Positions 24,465 through 34,700 of a DNA stretch of 64,000 bases are shown in pieces. The DNA lies in NCBI RefSeq assembly GCF_947488465.1, contig NZ_CANKZA010000001.1:248001-312000 (forward strand). The letters run 5' to 3'. How positions within the stretch are numbered: position 1 is the first letter of the stretch; every line of letters starts with the position of its first letter. Under the pieces are notes generated by a model. It did no database searches, was not told the origin of the DNA, and saw only the letters and a program-made list of their open reading frames with translations. The translations under genes were made by a program, and so were the position numbers. The stretch comes from an uncultured Microbacterium sp. Its GTDB lineage: Bacteria; Actinomycetota; Actinomycetes; Actinomycetales; Microbacteriaceae.

Positions 24465-25343
24465 ATGGTGGATGAACGCTTTCGCGGCGCACAGGCGTTC
24501 GCGGGTCCGAGCGATCTGCACCTGCACTCGGATCATTCCGACGGCACCGAACCGCCCGCCGAAGTGATGGCCGCCGCCCACCGGGAGGGCCTGCGCACCG
24601 TCGCGCTGACCGACCATGACACGACATCGGGATGGGCCGAAGCGGCCGAGGCTGCGGGCTCGCTCGGGATGACATTGCTTCCCGGGATGGAGTTGTCCGC
24701 GCGGCACGAATGGCGCAGTGTCCACGTGCTGGGCTACCTGTTCGATCCGGATGATGCGGGCCTCCGCGCGCTCACCGACCGCATCCGCACGGCGCGACTC
24801 ACTCGTGCCCGCACGATGGCCGATCGTATCGGTCGGGATTACGACCTGACGTGGGAGGACATCCTCGCCCAGACCGCCGACGGCGCCACGGTGGGCCGGC
24901 CCCACCTCGCCGATGCACTCGTGGCGAAAGGGCACGTGCGCGATCGTGGCGAGGCGTTCGCGGGCATCCTTCATCCCGGCAGTGACTATTACATGGCGCT
25001 CTATGCGCCGGATCCGGTGACGGCGGTCGCAGCGATCGTCGGCGCTGGCGGAGTTCCGATCGTCGCGCATCCAGCCGGGCGCGCGGGTCTTCTGCCGCCG
25101 GCTCTTGTCGACAGGATGCTGGAGGCGGGTCTCGCCGGGTTCGAACTCGGCCATCGCGAAAATGAAGAACCTGCGCTGTCGCAGCTGCGCCGGCTCGTCG
25201 TCGCGCGCGACCTCATCGTGACGGGCTCAAGTGATTACCACGGTCGCGGCAAGCCGAACGTGCCGGGGGAGAACACCACCGCAGACGACATGGTCGCCCG
25301 CATCATCGCCCGTGCACCAGGAAGCGCCCCCGTCCGCCCCTGA
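24465..25343 (+). CDS. PHP-domain metal-dependent phosphoesterase
   Basis: Protein of 292 residues of the YciV/RNase-AM-like PHP family. The metal-binding N-terminal motif is DLHLHSDHSDGTEPPAEV near 16-33, followed by TVALTDHDTTSGW and LPGMELSA, HVLGYLFD, VPIVAHPAGR, and the final GSSDYHG. The set of His and Asp ligands for a trinuclear site looks complete. The likely substrates are 3',5'-nucleotides or short RNA by family, not proven here. Its last 41 bases overlap the end of the converging small membrane gene. Confidence 0.9.
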   Translation: MVDERFRGAQAFAGPSDLHLHSDHSDGTEPPAEVMAAAHREGLRTVALTDHDTTSGWAEAAEAAGSLGMTLLPGMELSARHEWRSVHVLGYLFDPDDAGLRALTDRIRTARLTRARTMADRIGRDYDLTWEDILAQTADGATVGRPHLADALVAKGHVRDRGEAFAGILHPGSDYYMALYAPDPVTAVAAIVGAGGVPIVAHPAGRAGLLPPALVDRMLEAGLAGFELGHRENEEPALSQLRRLVVARDLIVTGSSDYHGRGKPNVPGENTTADDMVARIIARAPGSAPVRP

Positions 25344-25590
25344 GGGCGATCTGACGGATGTCGTCGTCCTGCGCGGCGCGGTAGTGCGAGGCGGCCGCAA
25401 CCTGGCGCTCGCTCATGCCGCGGCCGCGGGCAATGAGGGAGATGAGCGCCGTGACGATCGGGAAGAAGATCCAGACCGCCTTCCAACCGCCGCCGAGCGT
25501 GGTGTCACGGAAAATATCGCCGATGATCGCGAACAGCGCGAACAGGTACGAGATGAAGATGAAGGCCCACAGGAACCACGCGACGATCAG
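25303..25590 (-). CDS. Small membrane protein (PLD-nuclease N-terminal type), probable CTG start
   Basis: About 95 residues with two helices (WFLWAFIFISYLFALFAIIGDIF and WKAVWIFFPIVTALISLIARGRG) and then MSERQVAAASHY, which is the pattern of actinobacterial PLDc_N/SHOCT-like proteins usually about this long. No ATG, GTG or TTG occurs in frame before the first helix. The only sensible start is the CTG at 25590, whose last two bases are the first two of the helicase TGA (CTGA). This mimics the ATGA/GTGA junctions used throughout the window. The 3' end overlaps the PHP gene by 41 bases. Confidence 0.6.
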   Translation of the reverse strand: MIVAWFLWAFIFISYLFALFAIIGDIFRDTTLGGGWKAVWIFFPIVTALISLIARGRGMSERQVAAASHYRAAQDDDIRQIALRGGRGRFLVHGR

Positions 25591-27092
25591 GCGCCCGCGA
25601 TGGGCGCTCCTGCTCCACCCGATCCACCGCGACGGCGACGACGGCGACGCGCGGGCGCGGGCTTGCCGTCGTGGTGCTCTTTGCCGGCTCCGTCGTGGGT
25701 GCCCGCTCCGTCTGCTCCGCGTTCGGCGGTGGTGTTCGTCCCGGCGGGGGCGGATCCCGCATCCGACTGCTCGGTGAAGCTCGTGCCGACCGGTTCCTGT
25801 CCTCCGCGGCGACGGCGGCGACGGGTGGTCCCGGCCTCCGTGCCCTCGGCGGCGACGTCGGTGGCGCGCGCCGGGCGCTGCGTGCGCACGGCAGCGGTTT
25901 TCGGCGCCGTCGCGATTCGCCCCTTCGTCCCGGCGGGGATGTCGAGATCGGTGTAGAGGTGCGGGCTGGAGGAGTAGGTCTCGACCGGTTCCGGTTGACC
26001 GAAATCGAGCGCCCGGTTGATGAGCGCCCACTTGTGCAGGTCGTCCCAGTCGACGAACGTCACCGCGATGCCGGTGTTGCCGGCGCGACCGGTGCGACCG
26101 ACGCGGTGGAGGTAGGTCTTCTCGTCTTCGGGAATGGTGTGGTTGATCACGTGGGTGACGTCGTTCACATCGATGCCGCGCGCGGCGACGTCGGTCGCGA
26201 TCAGGACGTCTTTCTTGCCCGCTTTGAAGGCCGCCATCGAGCGTTCGCGGCTCTCCTGACTCATGTCGCCGTGCACGGCGCCCGCGCTGAATCCGCGGTC
26301 ACTGAGCTCGTCGACCAGCTTCTGCGCGGCGCGCTTGGTGCGGGTGAAGATCACGGCCTTGCCGCGGCCCTCGGACTGCAGGATGCGGGCGATGACCTCA
26401 TCCTTGTCGAGCGAGTGCGCACGGTAGACGAGGTGACGGATGTTGGCCTGCGTGAGGCCCTCATCGGGGTCATTGGCCCGCATGTGGATCGGGTTCGTCA
26501 TGAAGCGGCGCGCGAGGGCGACGATAGGCCCGGGCATCGTCGCGGAGAACAGTTGCGTGTGGCGCACCTGTGCGACCTTCTGGAAGATCTTCTCGATGTC
26601 GGCGAGGAACCCGAGGTCGAGCATCTTGTCGGCTTCATCCAGGACCACCTCGGTCGCGTTGGAGAGGTCGAGGAGTCGCTGGTTGTTCAGATCGATGAGG
26701 CGTCCCGGGGTGCCGACGACGATCTGCGCTCCGGCTTTGAGCTGTTCGATCTGACCCTCGTAGGCCTTGCCGCCGTAGATCGCCACGACGCTCGTGGCGC
26801 GGTTCTGCGTCAGCATGTCGATGTCTTCGTAGACCTGGACGCAGAGTTCGCGGGTCGGGACGACGATCAGCGCCTTGACTCCGGGTTCCGGGTTGAGCCC
26901 GAGTCGCTGAACGACGGGGATGCCGAAACCGAAGGTCTTGCCGGTTCCGGTCTTGGCCTGGCCGATGATGTCCTGGCCGGGAAGACCGAGCGGAATCGTC
27001 TGCTCCTGGATCGGGAACGCGTCCACGATGCCCTTTGCCGCGAGTGCATCGACGATGTCCTGGTCGACGCCGAGTTCGGCGAAAGTCGTCAT
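25587..27092 (-). CDS. DEAD-box ATP-dependent RNA helicase
   Basis: RNA helicase of 501 residues. Q motif TFAELGVDQDIVDAL with FPIQEQTIP, motif I AKTGTGKT near 46-53, motif II VLDEADKML near 148, motif III SATMP, motif V ATDVAARGIDV and motif VI HRVGRTGRAG are all present. The last 130 residues are low complexity, with two blocks of six to seven arginines, a probable RNA-binding tail. The start at 27092 (MTTFAELG) begins just before the Q motif; an ATG 57 bases upstream would add a non-conserved segment. Related to the RhlE/CshA type; which one cannot be decided. Confidence 0.93.
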   Translation of the reverse strand: MTTFAELGVDQDIVDALAAKGIVDAFPIQEQTIPLGLPGQDIIGQAKTGTGKTFGFGIPVVQRLGLNPEPGVKALIVVPTRELCVQVYEDIDMLTQNRATSVVAIYGGKAYEGQIEQLKAGAQIVVGTPGRLIDLNNQRLLDLSNATEVVLDEADKMLDLGFLADIEKIFQKVAQVRHTQLFSATMPGPIVALARRFMTNPIHMRANDPDEGLTQANIRHLVYRAHSLDKDEVIARILQSEGRGKAVIFTRTKRAAQKLVDELSDRGFSAGAVHGDMSQESRERSMAAFKAGKKDVLIATDVAARGIDVNDVTHVINHTIPEDEKTYLHRVGRTGRAGNTGIAVTFVDWDDLHKWALINRALDFGQPEPVETYSSSPHLYTDLDIPAGTKGRIATAPKTAAVRTQRPARATDVAAEGTEAGTTRRRRRRGGQEPVGTSFTEQSDAGSAPAGTNTTAERGADGAGTHDGAGKEHHDGKPAPARRRRRRRGGSGGAGAPIAGA

Positions 27093-27244
27093 ACTGTCAT
27101 GCCTGTCTGGCGGTGAGAAGCCGCCGGTGAAGAGATCCACGCCCTTCACTCAGCCACAGGCGCGGTGGCCCCGATCCGTCGCCGGGACGGCATCAGCCTA
27201 CCCGAGCGCGCCGGGCCGTCCCGGGAATGGAGGGCGGTGGCGTT

Positions 27245-27250
27245 TATGCT
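27245..27250 (+). promoter_or_regulatory. Leaderless -10 box of the ferritin-like gene
   Basis: TATGCT, 6 bases before the GTG at 27257; it decides the start against an in-frame ATG 30 bases upstream. Confidence 0.65.
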
Positions 27251-27256
27251 GTCCTC

Positions 27257-27973
27257 GTGGTGACCTGGCCCTGGCAGCGCGATCGCGCCGCCGCTCGAAC
27301 ATTGAAGCTCCGCTCGCGTGGGGACTTCGGCGACGTCAGTCGCGTCGATTTCGAAGAGCTCGCGCCCGACATCGACACGTTCCTCGGACAGGCCGCCTAC
27401 CTGCAGCTCGGTTACTTCGAGACGCTGAGTCAGTTGATCGCGCCGACTCCGGAGCTCTCCCACAAAGAGTCACTGTCGCGGGCAGCCGGTGCGGCGCTGA
27501 TCAAGCACCGAGGCCTGGTGTCACTCATCCGCGACCGACACGACGACCCGCTGGAGATCATGCTCCCGTTCCGGGAGCCGTTGGATGCGTTCCGTCGCGA
27601 GACCCACGGAGCCAGACCGCTCGAGACGATGCTCACCGTGCACATCACCGCGGGGATGCTCGACGACTTCTATCTCGCCCTGGCGGCCAGCTACGGCGCT
27701 ACCGGCGAGCGTGCGGCTGAGATCCTCCGGGCCGATGATGATCGTCAGGCACTCACGCAGATCATCGCCGATGCGATCGCGTCGGACCCCGAGTGGAAGT
27801 CGCTGCTGGCCTTGTGGGGGCGGCGGCTGGTCGGCGACACGCTTCTCATCGCGCGGGGTGCGCTTCGTCCGCAGACGCTGGATGCCGCCGAAGAAAAGAA
27901 AGTGGATCCGGTCTTCACCGGACTGCTCGCGGCACATTCGCGGCGGATGGCCGCGATCGGGCTCGACGCCTGA
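27257..27973 (+). CDS. Ferritin-like (MiaE-like) fold protein
   Basis: Helical protein of 238 residues of the actinobacterial ferritin-like group sometimes annotated as tRNA-(ms2io6A)-hydroxylase-like. The recognisable region is FEELAPDIDTFLGQAAYLQ followed by FETLSQLI and AAGAALIKHRGLVSLI. The ExxH pairs that hold the di-iron centre in MiaE are not obvious, so enzymatic hydroxylation should not be assumed. A GTG follows directly at 27260 as an alternative start. The same neighbours (DEAD helicase, DUF3107) are common in actinobacteria. Its TGA and the next minus-strand stop are adjacent in TGATCA. Confidence 0.75.
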   Translation: MVTWPWQRDRAAARTLKLRSRGDFGDVSRVDFEELAPDIDTFLGQAAYLQLGYFETLSQLIAPTPELSHKESLSRAAGAALIKHRGLVSLIRDRHDDPLEIMLPFREPLDAFRRETHGARPLETMLTVHITAGMLDDFYLALAASYGATGERAAEILRADDDRQALTQIIADAIASDPEWKSLLALWGRRLVGDTLLIARGALRPQTLDAAEEKKVDPVFTGLLAAHSRRMAAIGLDA

Positions 27974-28264
27974 TCAGGCGATCTTCAGCCGCAGGCGCTC
28001 GTTCGCGTCGTGGGTGGCGCGGGTGCGGGTGAGAACGCTCAGCACGAGCGGAACCACGACCGCCGGCACGACGATCGACAGAACCCAGATCCACGGGTTG
28101 TCGGTACCGATGCCCGCCCAGGTGAGGACGAGCCAGGTGATTCCGCTGACGGCGGCGCCGAGGGTCGGCGCCAGCGCGACACCGCGGGCGTCGCGCCCGG
28201 GCTGCAGGAAGTGCAGGACGCCGCCGATGGTCGCTCCGAAGATGAAGCCGAGCAGGATCTCCAC
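27974..28264 (-). CDS. Small membrane protein of unknown function
   Basis: 96 residues with three hydrophobic helices (EILLGFIFGATIGGVLHFL; LAPTLGAAVSGITWLVLTWAGI; WIWVLSIVVPAVVVPLVL) and a basic tail. I do not recognise a family. The start is taken as the GTG at 28264, 11 bases after the DUF3107 stop, with the purine-poor spacer giving no clear ribosome site; the frame is open far upstream but antisense to adnA. Probably co-transcribed with DUF3107. Confidence 0.65.
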   Translation of the reverse strand: MEILLGFIFGATIGGVLHFLQPGRDARGVALAPTLGAAVSGITWLVLTWAGIGTDNPWIWVLSIVVPAVVVPLVLSVLTRTRATHDANERLRLKIA

Positions 28265-28275
28265 GCCGGAGCCGC

Positions 28276-28500
28276 TCAGGCGACGAAGCCCACGCGGCGG
28301 GACTCTTCGGTCCCGACCTCGATGAATGCGATCCCGGCCGTCGGCACGATGTAGGAGTTGCCCTTCACATCGGTGAAGGTGACAGCTGCGGTGCCGCCCT
28401 CGATCGCCGCCGTCACGGACGCCTTGACGGAGTCGGCCGATTCTGCCGACTCGAAACTGAGCTCGCGAGCGGTGTTCGCAATGCCGATGCGGATCTCCAC
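28276..28500 (-). CDS. DUF3107 protein
   Basis: Cytoplasmic protein of 74 residues made entirely of the DUF3107 domain: VEIRIGIANTARELSFESAE, then AIEGGTAAVTFTDVKGNSYIVP and IAFIEVGTEESRRVGF. The family is widespread in actinobacteria and without known activity. GTG start at 28500 has AAGGAC about 8 bases upstream. Divergent from adnA. Confidence 0.88.
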   Translation of the reverse strand: MEIRIGIANTARELSFESAESADSVKASVTAAIEGGTAAVTFTDVKGNSYIVPTAGIAFIEVGTEESRRVGFVA

Positions 28501-28654
28501 GGTGGTGCCACGTCCTTCTTGCCGATGGGGGAGCCCGCGGGAGCGGGCGCATCTCGACTCTACGACACGGCGCCGACCGACCGGCCGCCCGGGACAGGTG
28601 GCCTGCACGCTGTCGGCGAACGCGCCGCGGAACGGCGGTGTCGGCGCGGCCGGT

Positions 28655-28660
28655 TAGCGT
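28655..28660 (+). promoter_or_regulatory. Leaderless -10 box of adnA
   Basis: TAGCGT, 6 bases before the ATG at 28667. Confidence 0.6.
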
Positions 28661-28666
28661 GGAAGC

Positions 28667-31600
28667 ATGTCTTCGGTGCAGCCCGACTCCGCGCAACAGA
28701 CGGTGATCGATCTGGACGTCACGGCATCCGGCGTGGTGGTGGGAGCGCCCGGGAGCGGCAAGACGACGGCGATCATCGAGCGGGTCGCGGCGTTGCTTGC
28801 GCGCGACGTGCGGCCCGAGGAGATCCTCGTGCTCACGCCCACGCGTCAGGCGGCGACGGTGCTGCGTGATCGTCTCGCCCTCCGCGTGCGGGTGGCAACC
28901 CCGGGCCCGCTGGCGCGATCGGTCGCAGCATTCGCCTATCAACTTGTGCGTGCGCACGCCGTGTCGGCCGGGCTCGAACCGCCACAACTGCTCACGGGAC
29001 CGGACGAGGACCGCATCGTGCAGGACCTCCTCGACGGTGATGCCGACGACGAGATCGCCGGGATCGCCGGGCGGTGGCCCACGTGGCTCACCCCCGACAT
29101 CCGCGCCACTCGAGGGTTCCGCACGGAGGTGCGTGCCTTCCTGGCGGAATGCACGACCTTGGGGATCGAACCCGCCGCTCTCGACGCGCTCGCGGAGCGC
29201 GAAGACCGCGAGATCTGGGCGTCGCTGGCGACGTTTGCTGCGGAGTACCGCGCGGTGCGCGCCGACATGCGCGGCGCGCACCGCGACGCTGCCGGGCTCG
29301 TGCGCGAAGGAGTGGGCCTCGCGCGCACGGCGGGGCCGGGCACACCCGGCGCACTGGCGACGCTGCGCGTACTGATCGTGGACGACGCGCAAGAACTCAC
29401 CCTCGGTGGTGTCGAACTGCTCGAAGCCTGTCGTGCGCGTGGGATGGCGGTGCTGGCGTTCGGCGACCCCGATGTCGGCTCCGGGTCGTTCCGCGGCGCG
29501 ACGCCGCAGAACTTCGCCCGGTTGGCGCGCGGTCTCCCGCTGCACGTGTTGGGTGCGCCCCACCGGGGAACCCCCGCGCTTCGCGATCTCGCCGCACAGG
29601 TCACCAGTCGTATCGGCGCGGTCGGAGTGGTCTCGCACCGTCGGCCCCCCGAGGCTGCGGAGCCGGATGGGTCGGTCCGAGCCTTTGCGTTGCGCTCGGC
29701 GGGGGAGGAACTGGACACGATCGCGCGGCTGCTGCGGGAGCGTCATGTCCACGACGGGGTGCCCTGGGAGGGCTGCGCCGTGATCGCGCACGACAGTCGC
29801 CAGGTCCTCGCTCTGGAGGCCGAACTCTCCGCGCGTGACGTGCCGACGACGGCAAGCGGGCAGGGGCGCACGCTCGGGGACACACGTGCCGTGCGGGAGT
29901 TGTTGCTCCTGATCGATCTGGCGGCCCGTGACGAGTGGCAGGACGATGAGCCCGCGGAGGCGCTCCGCCACGGTGGACTCGACGGCATCGAGTTGCGCAG
30001 GCTCCGCACGGCGCTGCGCCATGATGCCCTCCGGCAACACACGGATGAAGACCGACCCGTCCCCTCGGCCAGGGACCTGTTGGCGTCGGGGCTCCGGCAT
30101 CCGCTCGAGTTCGAGCTGCTCGACACGCGCGAAGGACGACGCGCTGCCCGCATCGCGGAGACGGTGACCATGCTGCGGGCACAGATCGCCGAGGGCGCCA
30201 CCGCGCACGAACTGCTGTGGACGACCTGGGAACGGTCGGGACGCGAGCGTTCGTGGCGCGAGGCGGCAGCCGGCCACGGCCCGCTGGCCGATCAAGCGGG
30301 GCGTGACCTCGATGCCGTCGTCGCGCTCTTCCAAGCCGCTAAACGGCACGGCGAGCGTGAGGACGGCACGGCACCGATCGCATTCCTCCGCGGTGTCCTC
30401 GCTTCTGATGTCGCCGAGGATCGCCTCAGTGCGCCCCTGCCGACCGGTGTCGTGTCCGTGCTCACTCCCGCCGGCGCGCTCGGCGGCGAGTTCGACACCG
30501 TCGTGATCGCCGGAGTGCAGGACGGCGTCTGGCCGAATCTCCGCCCACGCGGAGGCCTGTTGGAGACGTGGCGTCTGGCGACGGCCGGGGATGACCAGCC
30601 CGCCGATGCACTGGACCTGCGACGCGGCGTTCTCCACGACGAGTTGCGTCTGTTCGTACGTGCCGTCTCGCGCGCGCAGTCGCGCGTGGTCGTGACGGCG
30701 GTCGACGACGACGATACGGGACCGAGTGTGCTCTTCGAATTCCTCCCGCCGGTCGAACCGGCACCACGCAGTGCCGAGCATCCGCTCTCTTTGCGCGGAC
30801 TTGTGGCCCAGTACCGACGTGCGCTCACGGACGTGCGCGCATCGGCGACTGCACGCGCCGACGCGGCCGGTCAACTGGCTCTCCTCGCCGAGGCTGGCGT
30901 CGCCGGCGCCGATCCGCAGGAGTGGTACGGCATCGCTCCGCGGACGTCGGAAGGCCCGCTCATCGATCTCTCGCGGGAACAGGCGCGCGTGTCGCCGTCG
31001 AAGCTCGAGGCGATCGACGTGTGCCCGTTGAACTGGGTGATCGGTGACCTCGGCGGGGATGCGGGCAGCGTCGGGGCCGGCCTCGGCACACTGATCCATG
31101 CCGCGCTCGAGCACGCTGAAGGAGCAGACGAAGCCGACCTTTGGCGCACGGTCGAGAGTCGGTGGTCGGAGCTCGAGTTCGAGGCGGTGTGGATCGAGCG
31201 CGCCGAGCGCACCCGCGCGCGAGATCTGGTTGCGCGACTGAGTCGCTATCTCCGCGACGCGCAACACGCCGGCACGACACTGTTGGGAGCAGAGCCTCGA
31301 TTCGAACTGAGCGTGCCGGTGGACGGCGCCGCGATGCCCTCCCTCATCAGCGGCACGATCGACCGGGTCGAGCTGACCGCCGAAGGGACCGTGGTCATCG
31401 TCGACCTGAAGACCGGCCGCACCCAGTCCACGAGTGCGACCGCCGCCGCAGAGAACCCCCAACTCAGCGCCTATCAGCTCGCTTTCGAGCAGGGGGCGAT
31501 TCCGGCAGCGACGGGTCATCCGTCCGGTGGGGCCAAGCTCCTCGTTCTGAAGCAGAATCGCGGAGGCGTCTACGCGACGCCGCTCCAGGACCCCTTCGAC

Positions 31601-31756
31601 GACGAACGGCGCACGGCGTTCGTCGAGCGGATCGGGGACGCGGTGCGGGTCATGGGCGGACGGGAGTTCCTTGCGCCCTACGAGGCGCACTGCCGGGACG
31701 ACCACACGCACGCGCTGTGCCGCATCCACACGATCGGGCCGGTGAGTCGCTCATGA
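28667..31756 (+). CDS. adnA: Helicase-nuclease AdnA (double-strand break end resection)
   Basis: One half of the AdnAB motor-nuclease that resects double-strand breaks in actinobacteria, a counterpart of RecBCD/AddAB. The 1029-residue protein begins with a UvrD-type motor: Walker A VVVGAPGSGKTTAIIERV near 25-42, motif Ia LTPTRQAA, Walker B LIVDDAQELT near 236-245 and motif IV/V region PAGALGGEFDTVVIAG. The C-terminal RecB-like nuclease (from about 770) has GTIDRVE, IVDLKTGRTQS (catalytic Asp and Lys) and the Q/Y helix NPQLSAYQLAFEQG. Nuclease residues look intact. adnB starts in its stop codon. In M. tuberculosis the pair is Rv3202c/Rv3201c. Confidence 0.94.
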   Translation: MSSVQPDSAQQTVIDLDVTASGVVVGAPGSGKTTAIIERVAALLARDVRPEEILVLTPTRQAATVLRDRLALRVRVATPGPLARSVAAFAYQLVRAHAVSAGLEPPQLLTGPDEDRIVQDLLDGDADDEIAGIAGRWPTWLTPDIRATRGFRTEVRAFLAECTTLGIEPAALDALAEREDREIWASLATFAAEYRAVRADMRGAHRDAAGLVREGVGLARTAGPGTPGALATLRVLIVDDAQELTLGGVELLEACRARGMAVLAFGDPDVGSGSFRGATPQNFARLARGLPLHVLGAPHRGTPALRDLAAQVTSRIGAVGVVSHRRPPEAAEPDGSVRAFALRSAGEELDTIARLLRERHVHDGVPWEGCAVIAHDSRQVLALEAELSARDVPTTASGQGRTLGDTRAVRELLLLIDLAARDEWQDDEPAEALRHGGLDGIELRRLRTALRHDALRQHTDEDRPVPSARDLLASGLRHPLEFELLDTREGRRAARIAETVTMLRAQIAEGATAHELLWTTWERSGRERSWREAAAGHGPLADQAGRDLDAVVALFQAAKRHGEREDGTAPIAFLRGVLASDVAEDRLSAPLPTGVVSVLTPAGALGGEFDTVVIAGVQDGVWPNLRPRGGLLETWRLATAGDDQPADALDLRRGVLHDELRLFVRAVSRAQSRVVVTAVDDDDTGPSVLFEFLPPVEPAPRSAEHPLSLRGLVAQYRRALTDVRASATARADAAGQLALLAEAGVAGADPQEWYGIAPRTSEGPLIDLSREQARVSPSKLEAIDVCPLNWVIGDLGGDAGSVGAGLGTLIHAALEHAEGADEADLWRTVESRWSELEFEAVWIERAERTRARDLVARLSRYLRDAQHAGTTLLGAEPRFELSVPVDGAAMPSLISGTIDRVELTAEGTVVIVDLKTGRTQSTSATAAAENPQLSAYQLAFEQGAIPAATGHPSGGAKLLVLKQNRGGVYATPLQDPFDDERRTAFVERIGDAVRVMGGREFLAPYEAHCRDDHTHALCRIHTIGPVSRS

Positions 31757-34700
31757 CGACGGCGCAGACGACGACGCTGATCTCGCCCGAGGCGATCGCC
31801 GCCGCGCTCGGGCAGTTTCCCCCGACCGCCGAGCAGTCCGCGGTGATCGCGGCGCCACTCACCCCCGCCCTCGTCGTGGCGGGCGCGGGTAGCGGGAAGA
31901 CCGAAACGATGTCGGGGCGGGTTGTCTGGCTCGTCGCGAACGGTCTTGTCCGGCGCGACGAAGTTCTCGGGCTCACCTTCACCCGCAAAGCGGCGGGGGA
32001 GCTCGCCGAACGTATCCAACGTCGCCTGAACCGGCTGGCGGAGTTCGAGCAACGGGGGCTGTTGCCGGTGATCGAACAGGGCTATCGCGACGGTCGACTG
32101 GACATGTTCGGTCGCATCGAGCGCGAGATGACCGGCGTGGCCGCCGACGTCGCGCGCCGGGCCGCGCTCGACGCGCTCGCCGAGGGAAGAGCGCCTCACC
32201 CGGCCGACCCGGACGCGCTGCTGCACCGTCCGACGGTGGCGACCTACAACAGCTTCGCCGACCAGCTCGTGCGGGAAAACGCGGTTCGCATCGGGCGCGA
32301 TGCAGAATCGGTCATCCTCAGTGAGTCCGCCGCCTGGCTGCTCATGCGCAGTGTCGTCCATTCCTCCGACGACCCGCGGCTCGAGACGATCACGTATCGA
32401 CCCTCCACCATCATCGATGCGGCCCTGCGGATCGCCCGCGACGGCGTCGACAATCTTGCCGACCTCGACGAGATCGCCGCGCTGCCGTCACGCCTCGCTC
32501 AGGTGCGGGAGCGCCCGTCGACCCGCAAGGGCACGACGGTCTACGCCGACGTCGAGAAGGCGCTCGTCGCCGTCGGCGGGCTCGAAGTGCTCACGACTCT
32601 GGCGCGCGAATACAACGCGCAGAAGCGTCGGCGCGGCGTCATCGACTTCTCCGATCAGGTCGCCGGGGCCCTGCAGATCGTACGGGCACACCCGGCGGTG
32701 GCCGTCGAGGTGCGCGAGCGCTATCGCGTCGTTCTTCTCGACGAGTACCAAGACACGTCGGTGGTGCAAAGCGACTTGCTGGCGGCGCTGTTCGCCGACT
32801 CGGCGGTGATGGCCGTCGGCGATCCACACCAGTCCATCTATGGCTGGCGTGGCGCGAGCGCCGGCAACCTCGGGGGGTTCGCGGGGGCGTTTGCGGCATC
32901 CGGCGTCGCGGAGAATTTCTCTCTCGTGACGAGTTGGCGCAACAGCGGGCGCGTGCTGGGTGCCGCCAACGCTGTCCTGGCTCCGCTGGCTCCGCGCGCG
33001 CCCGTGCGGGTCGACGCGCTCCGGCCACGGCCCGCGGCGCCCGCAGGAGACGTCACGGTCACGTTCGAGAGTGACGTCGACGGCGAAGCAGAGCGGGTGG
33101 CCGAGTGGTTCGCCGAGGTCAGAACGGAGCGCGCCCGCGGCGGCGCTCCCACGACCGGCGCGATCCTCTTCCGTGCGAAGAAGCACATGGTGCGCTTCGC
33201 CGATGCGCTCGCTCGCCGCGGCATCCCGCACCGCATCTTGGGTCTCGGCGGACTGCTGTCCACTCCGGAAGTCGTCGATGTCGTCGCCGCGCTGCGCGTC
33301 AGCAGCGACCCACGGGCGGGATCTGCGCTCATCCGTCTCCTGAGCGGTCCGCGCTGGGGGATCGGCCTTCCCGATCTTCGCGCGCTTGCGGCGCTCGCGC
33401 GACGCATCGGGCGCAGCGACGCGACGCTGCACACGTTGGATGCCGACGTCCTCGCGCACCTGCGCAGTGCCGGCGAGGACAGCGCCTCCCTGGTCGACGC
33501 CCTCGACTTCGTCGGTCGGCAGAGCGACGATCACGGCTGGCTGACCGAGTTCACCGCCGGAGCGCGTGCGCGCCTGCGGGAAGCGGCGGCGGTCTTCGCT
33601 GGCCTGCGGCGCGCCGCCGGCATCCCGGTGCCGGATCTCGTGCGGCTGATCGAGGTCGAACTTCGCCTCGACATCGAGTTGGCAGCCAACGACGCACGCG
33701 GACCGGCGCGGGTCGCGGGTGATCAGCTGCGCGCTTTCGTCGACGAGCTGCACGGCTTTCTCGCGGCGGATGAGAGCGGCTCACTGCCCGCCGTGCTCGC
33801 GTGGCTGGATCGGGCGGAGCGCATGGACGAGTTCGCACCTCGCACCGAGCCGCCCGAAGACGATGTCGTGCAGCTGTTGACGATCCATGGGTCGAAGGGT
33901 CTCGAATGGGATGCCGTGGCGGTCGTGCGCGTCGTTGAGGACGAGTTGCCCGCCAAGCCTCGCGAAGGTCTCGGCTGGCTCCGGTTCGGGGTGCTGCCGT
34001 ATCCGTTCCGCGGCGACCGCGCGTGGCTGCCCCGACTGGCGTGGGAAGAGGACGAAGCACCCACCCAGCAGGATCTTCGCGCCGCTCTCGCCGACTTCGC
34101 GACCGCACTGAAAGACCGACAACTCGATGAGGAGAGACGCCTCGCGTACGTCGCTGTCACTCGGGCTCGTGACCACCTCCTGCTGAGCGGATCGGCGTGG
34201 GCCGGGACGAAGACCCCTCGGGGGCCGAGTCCGTTCCTCGTCGAGGTCGCCGAGGCGCTCGCGCTTCCGCTCGATGTCGCTGATACGGGCGAGGACCCGT
34301 ACCTCGATCAGAGCCGGCTGTTGTCGTGGCCGATCGATCCGCTCGGAGCGCGCCGAGCCGCCGTCACGGCGGCCGCGGCCCGCGTCCGGGCGGCAGCGGA
34401 GGGGCCGCCCGCACCGGCATCCCGTGATCTCATCCTCCTGCTCGCCGAACGCGCTGAGCGGGCCACGGGGGTGCGGGCCGTCGCGCCGGTGCGCGTGCCG
34501 GCCTCGCGCTATAAGGACTTCGTCAGCGACTACGCCGGGACCGTGCAGGCGATCGCCCGTCCGCTGCCCGAACGCCCGTACCGCCAAACCCGTCTCGGCA
34601 CACTGTTTCACGCGTGGGTCGAGGAACGGTCGGGTCTGACCGGCGCGGGCACGTCGGCCGATGACGCCCTCTGGGAAATCGACGAAGACCAGGCCGGCGG

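Noticed and set aside
27974..31729. A 1251-codon open frame on the minus strand, opposite adnA
   Set aside because: It is an antisense shadow of adnA caused by high GC and biased third positions. Only its last 97 codons (27974-28264) read as a membrane protein, and those are annotated.
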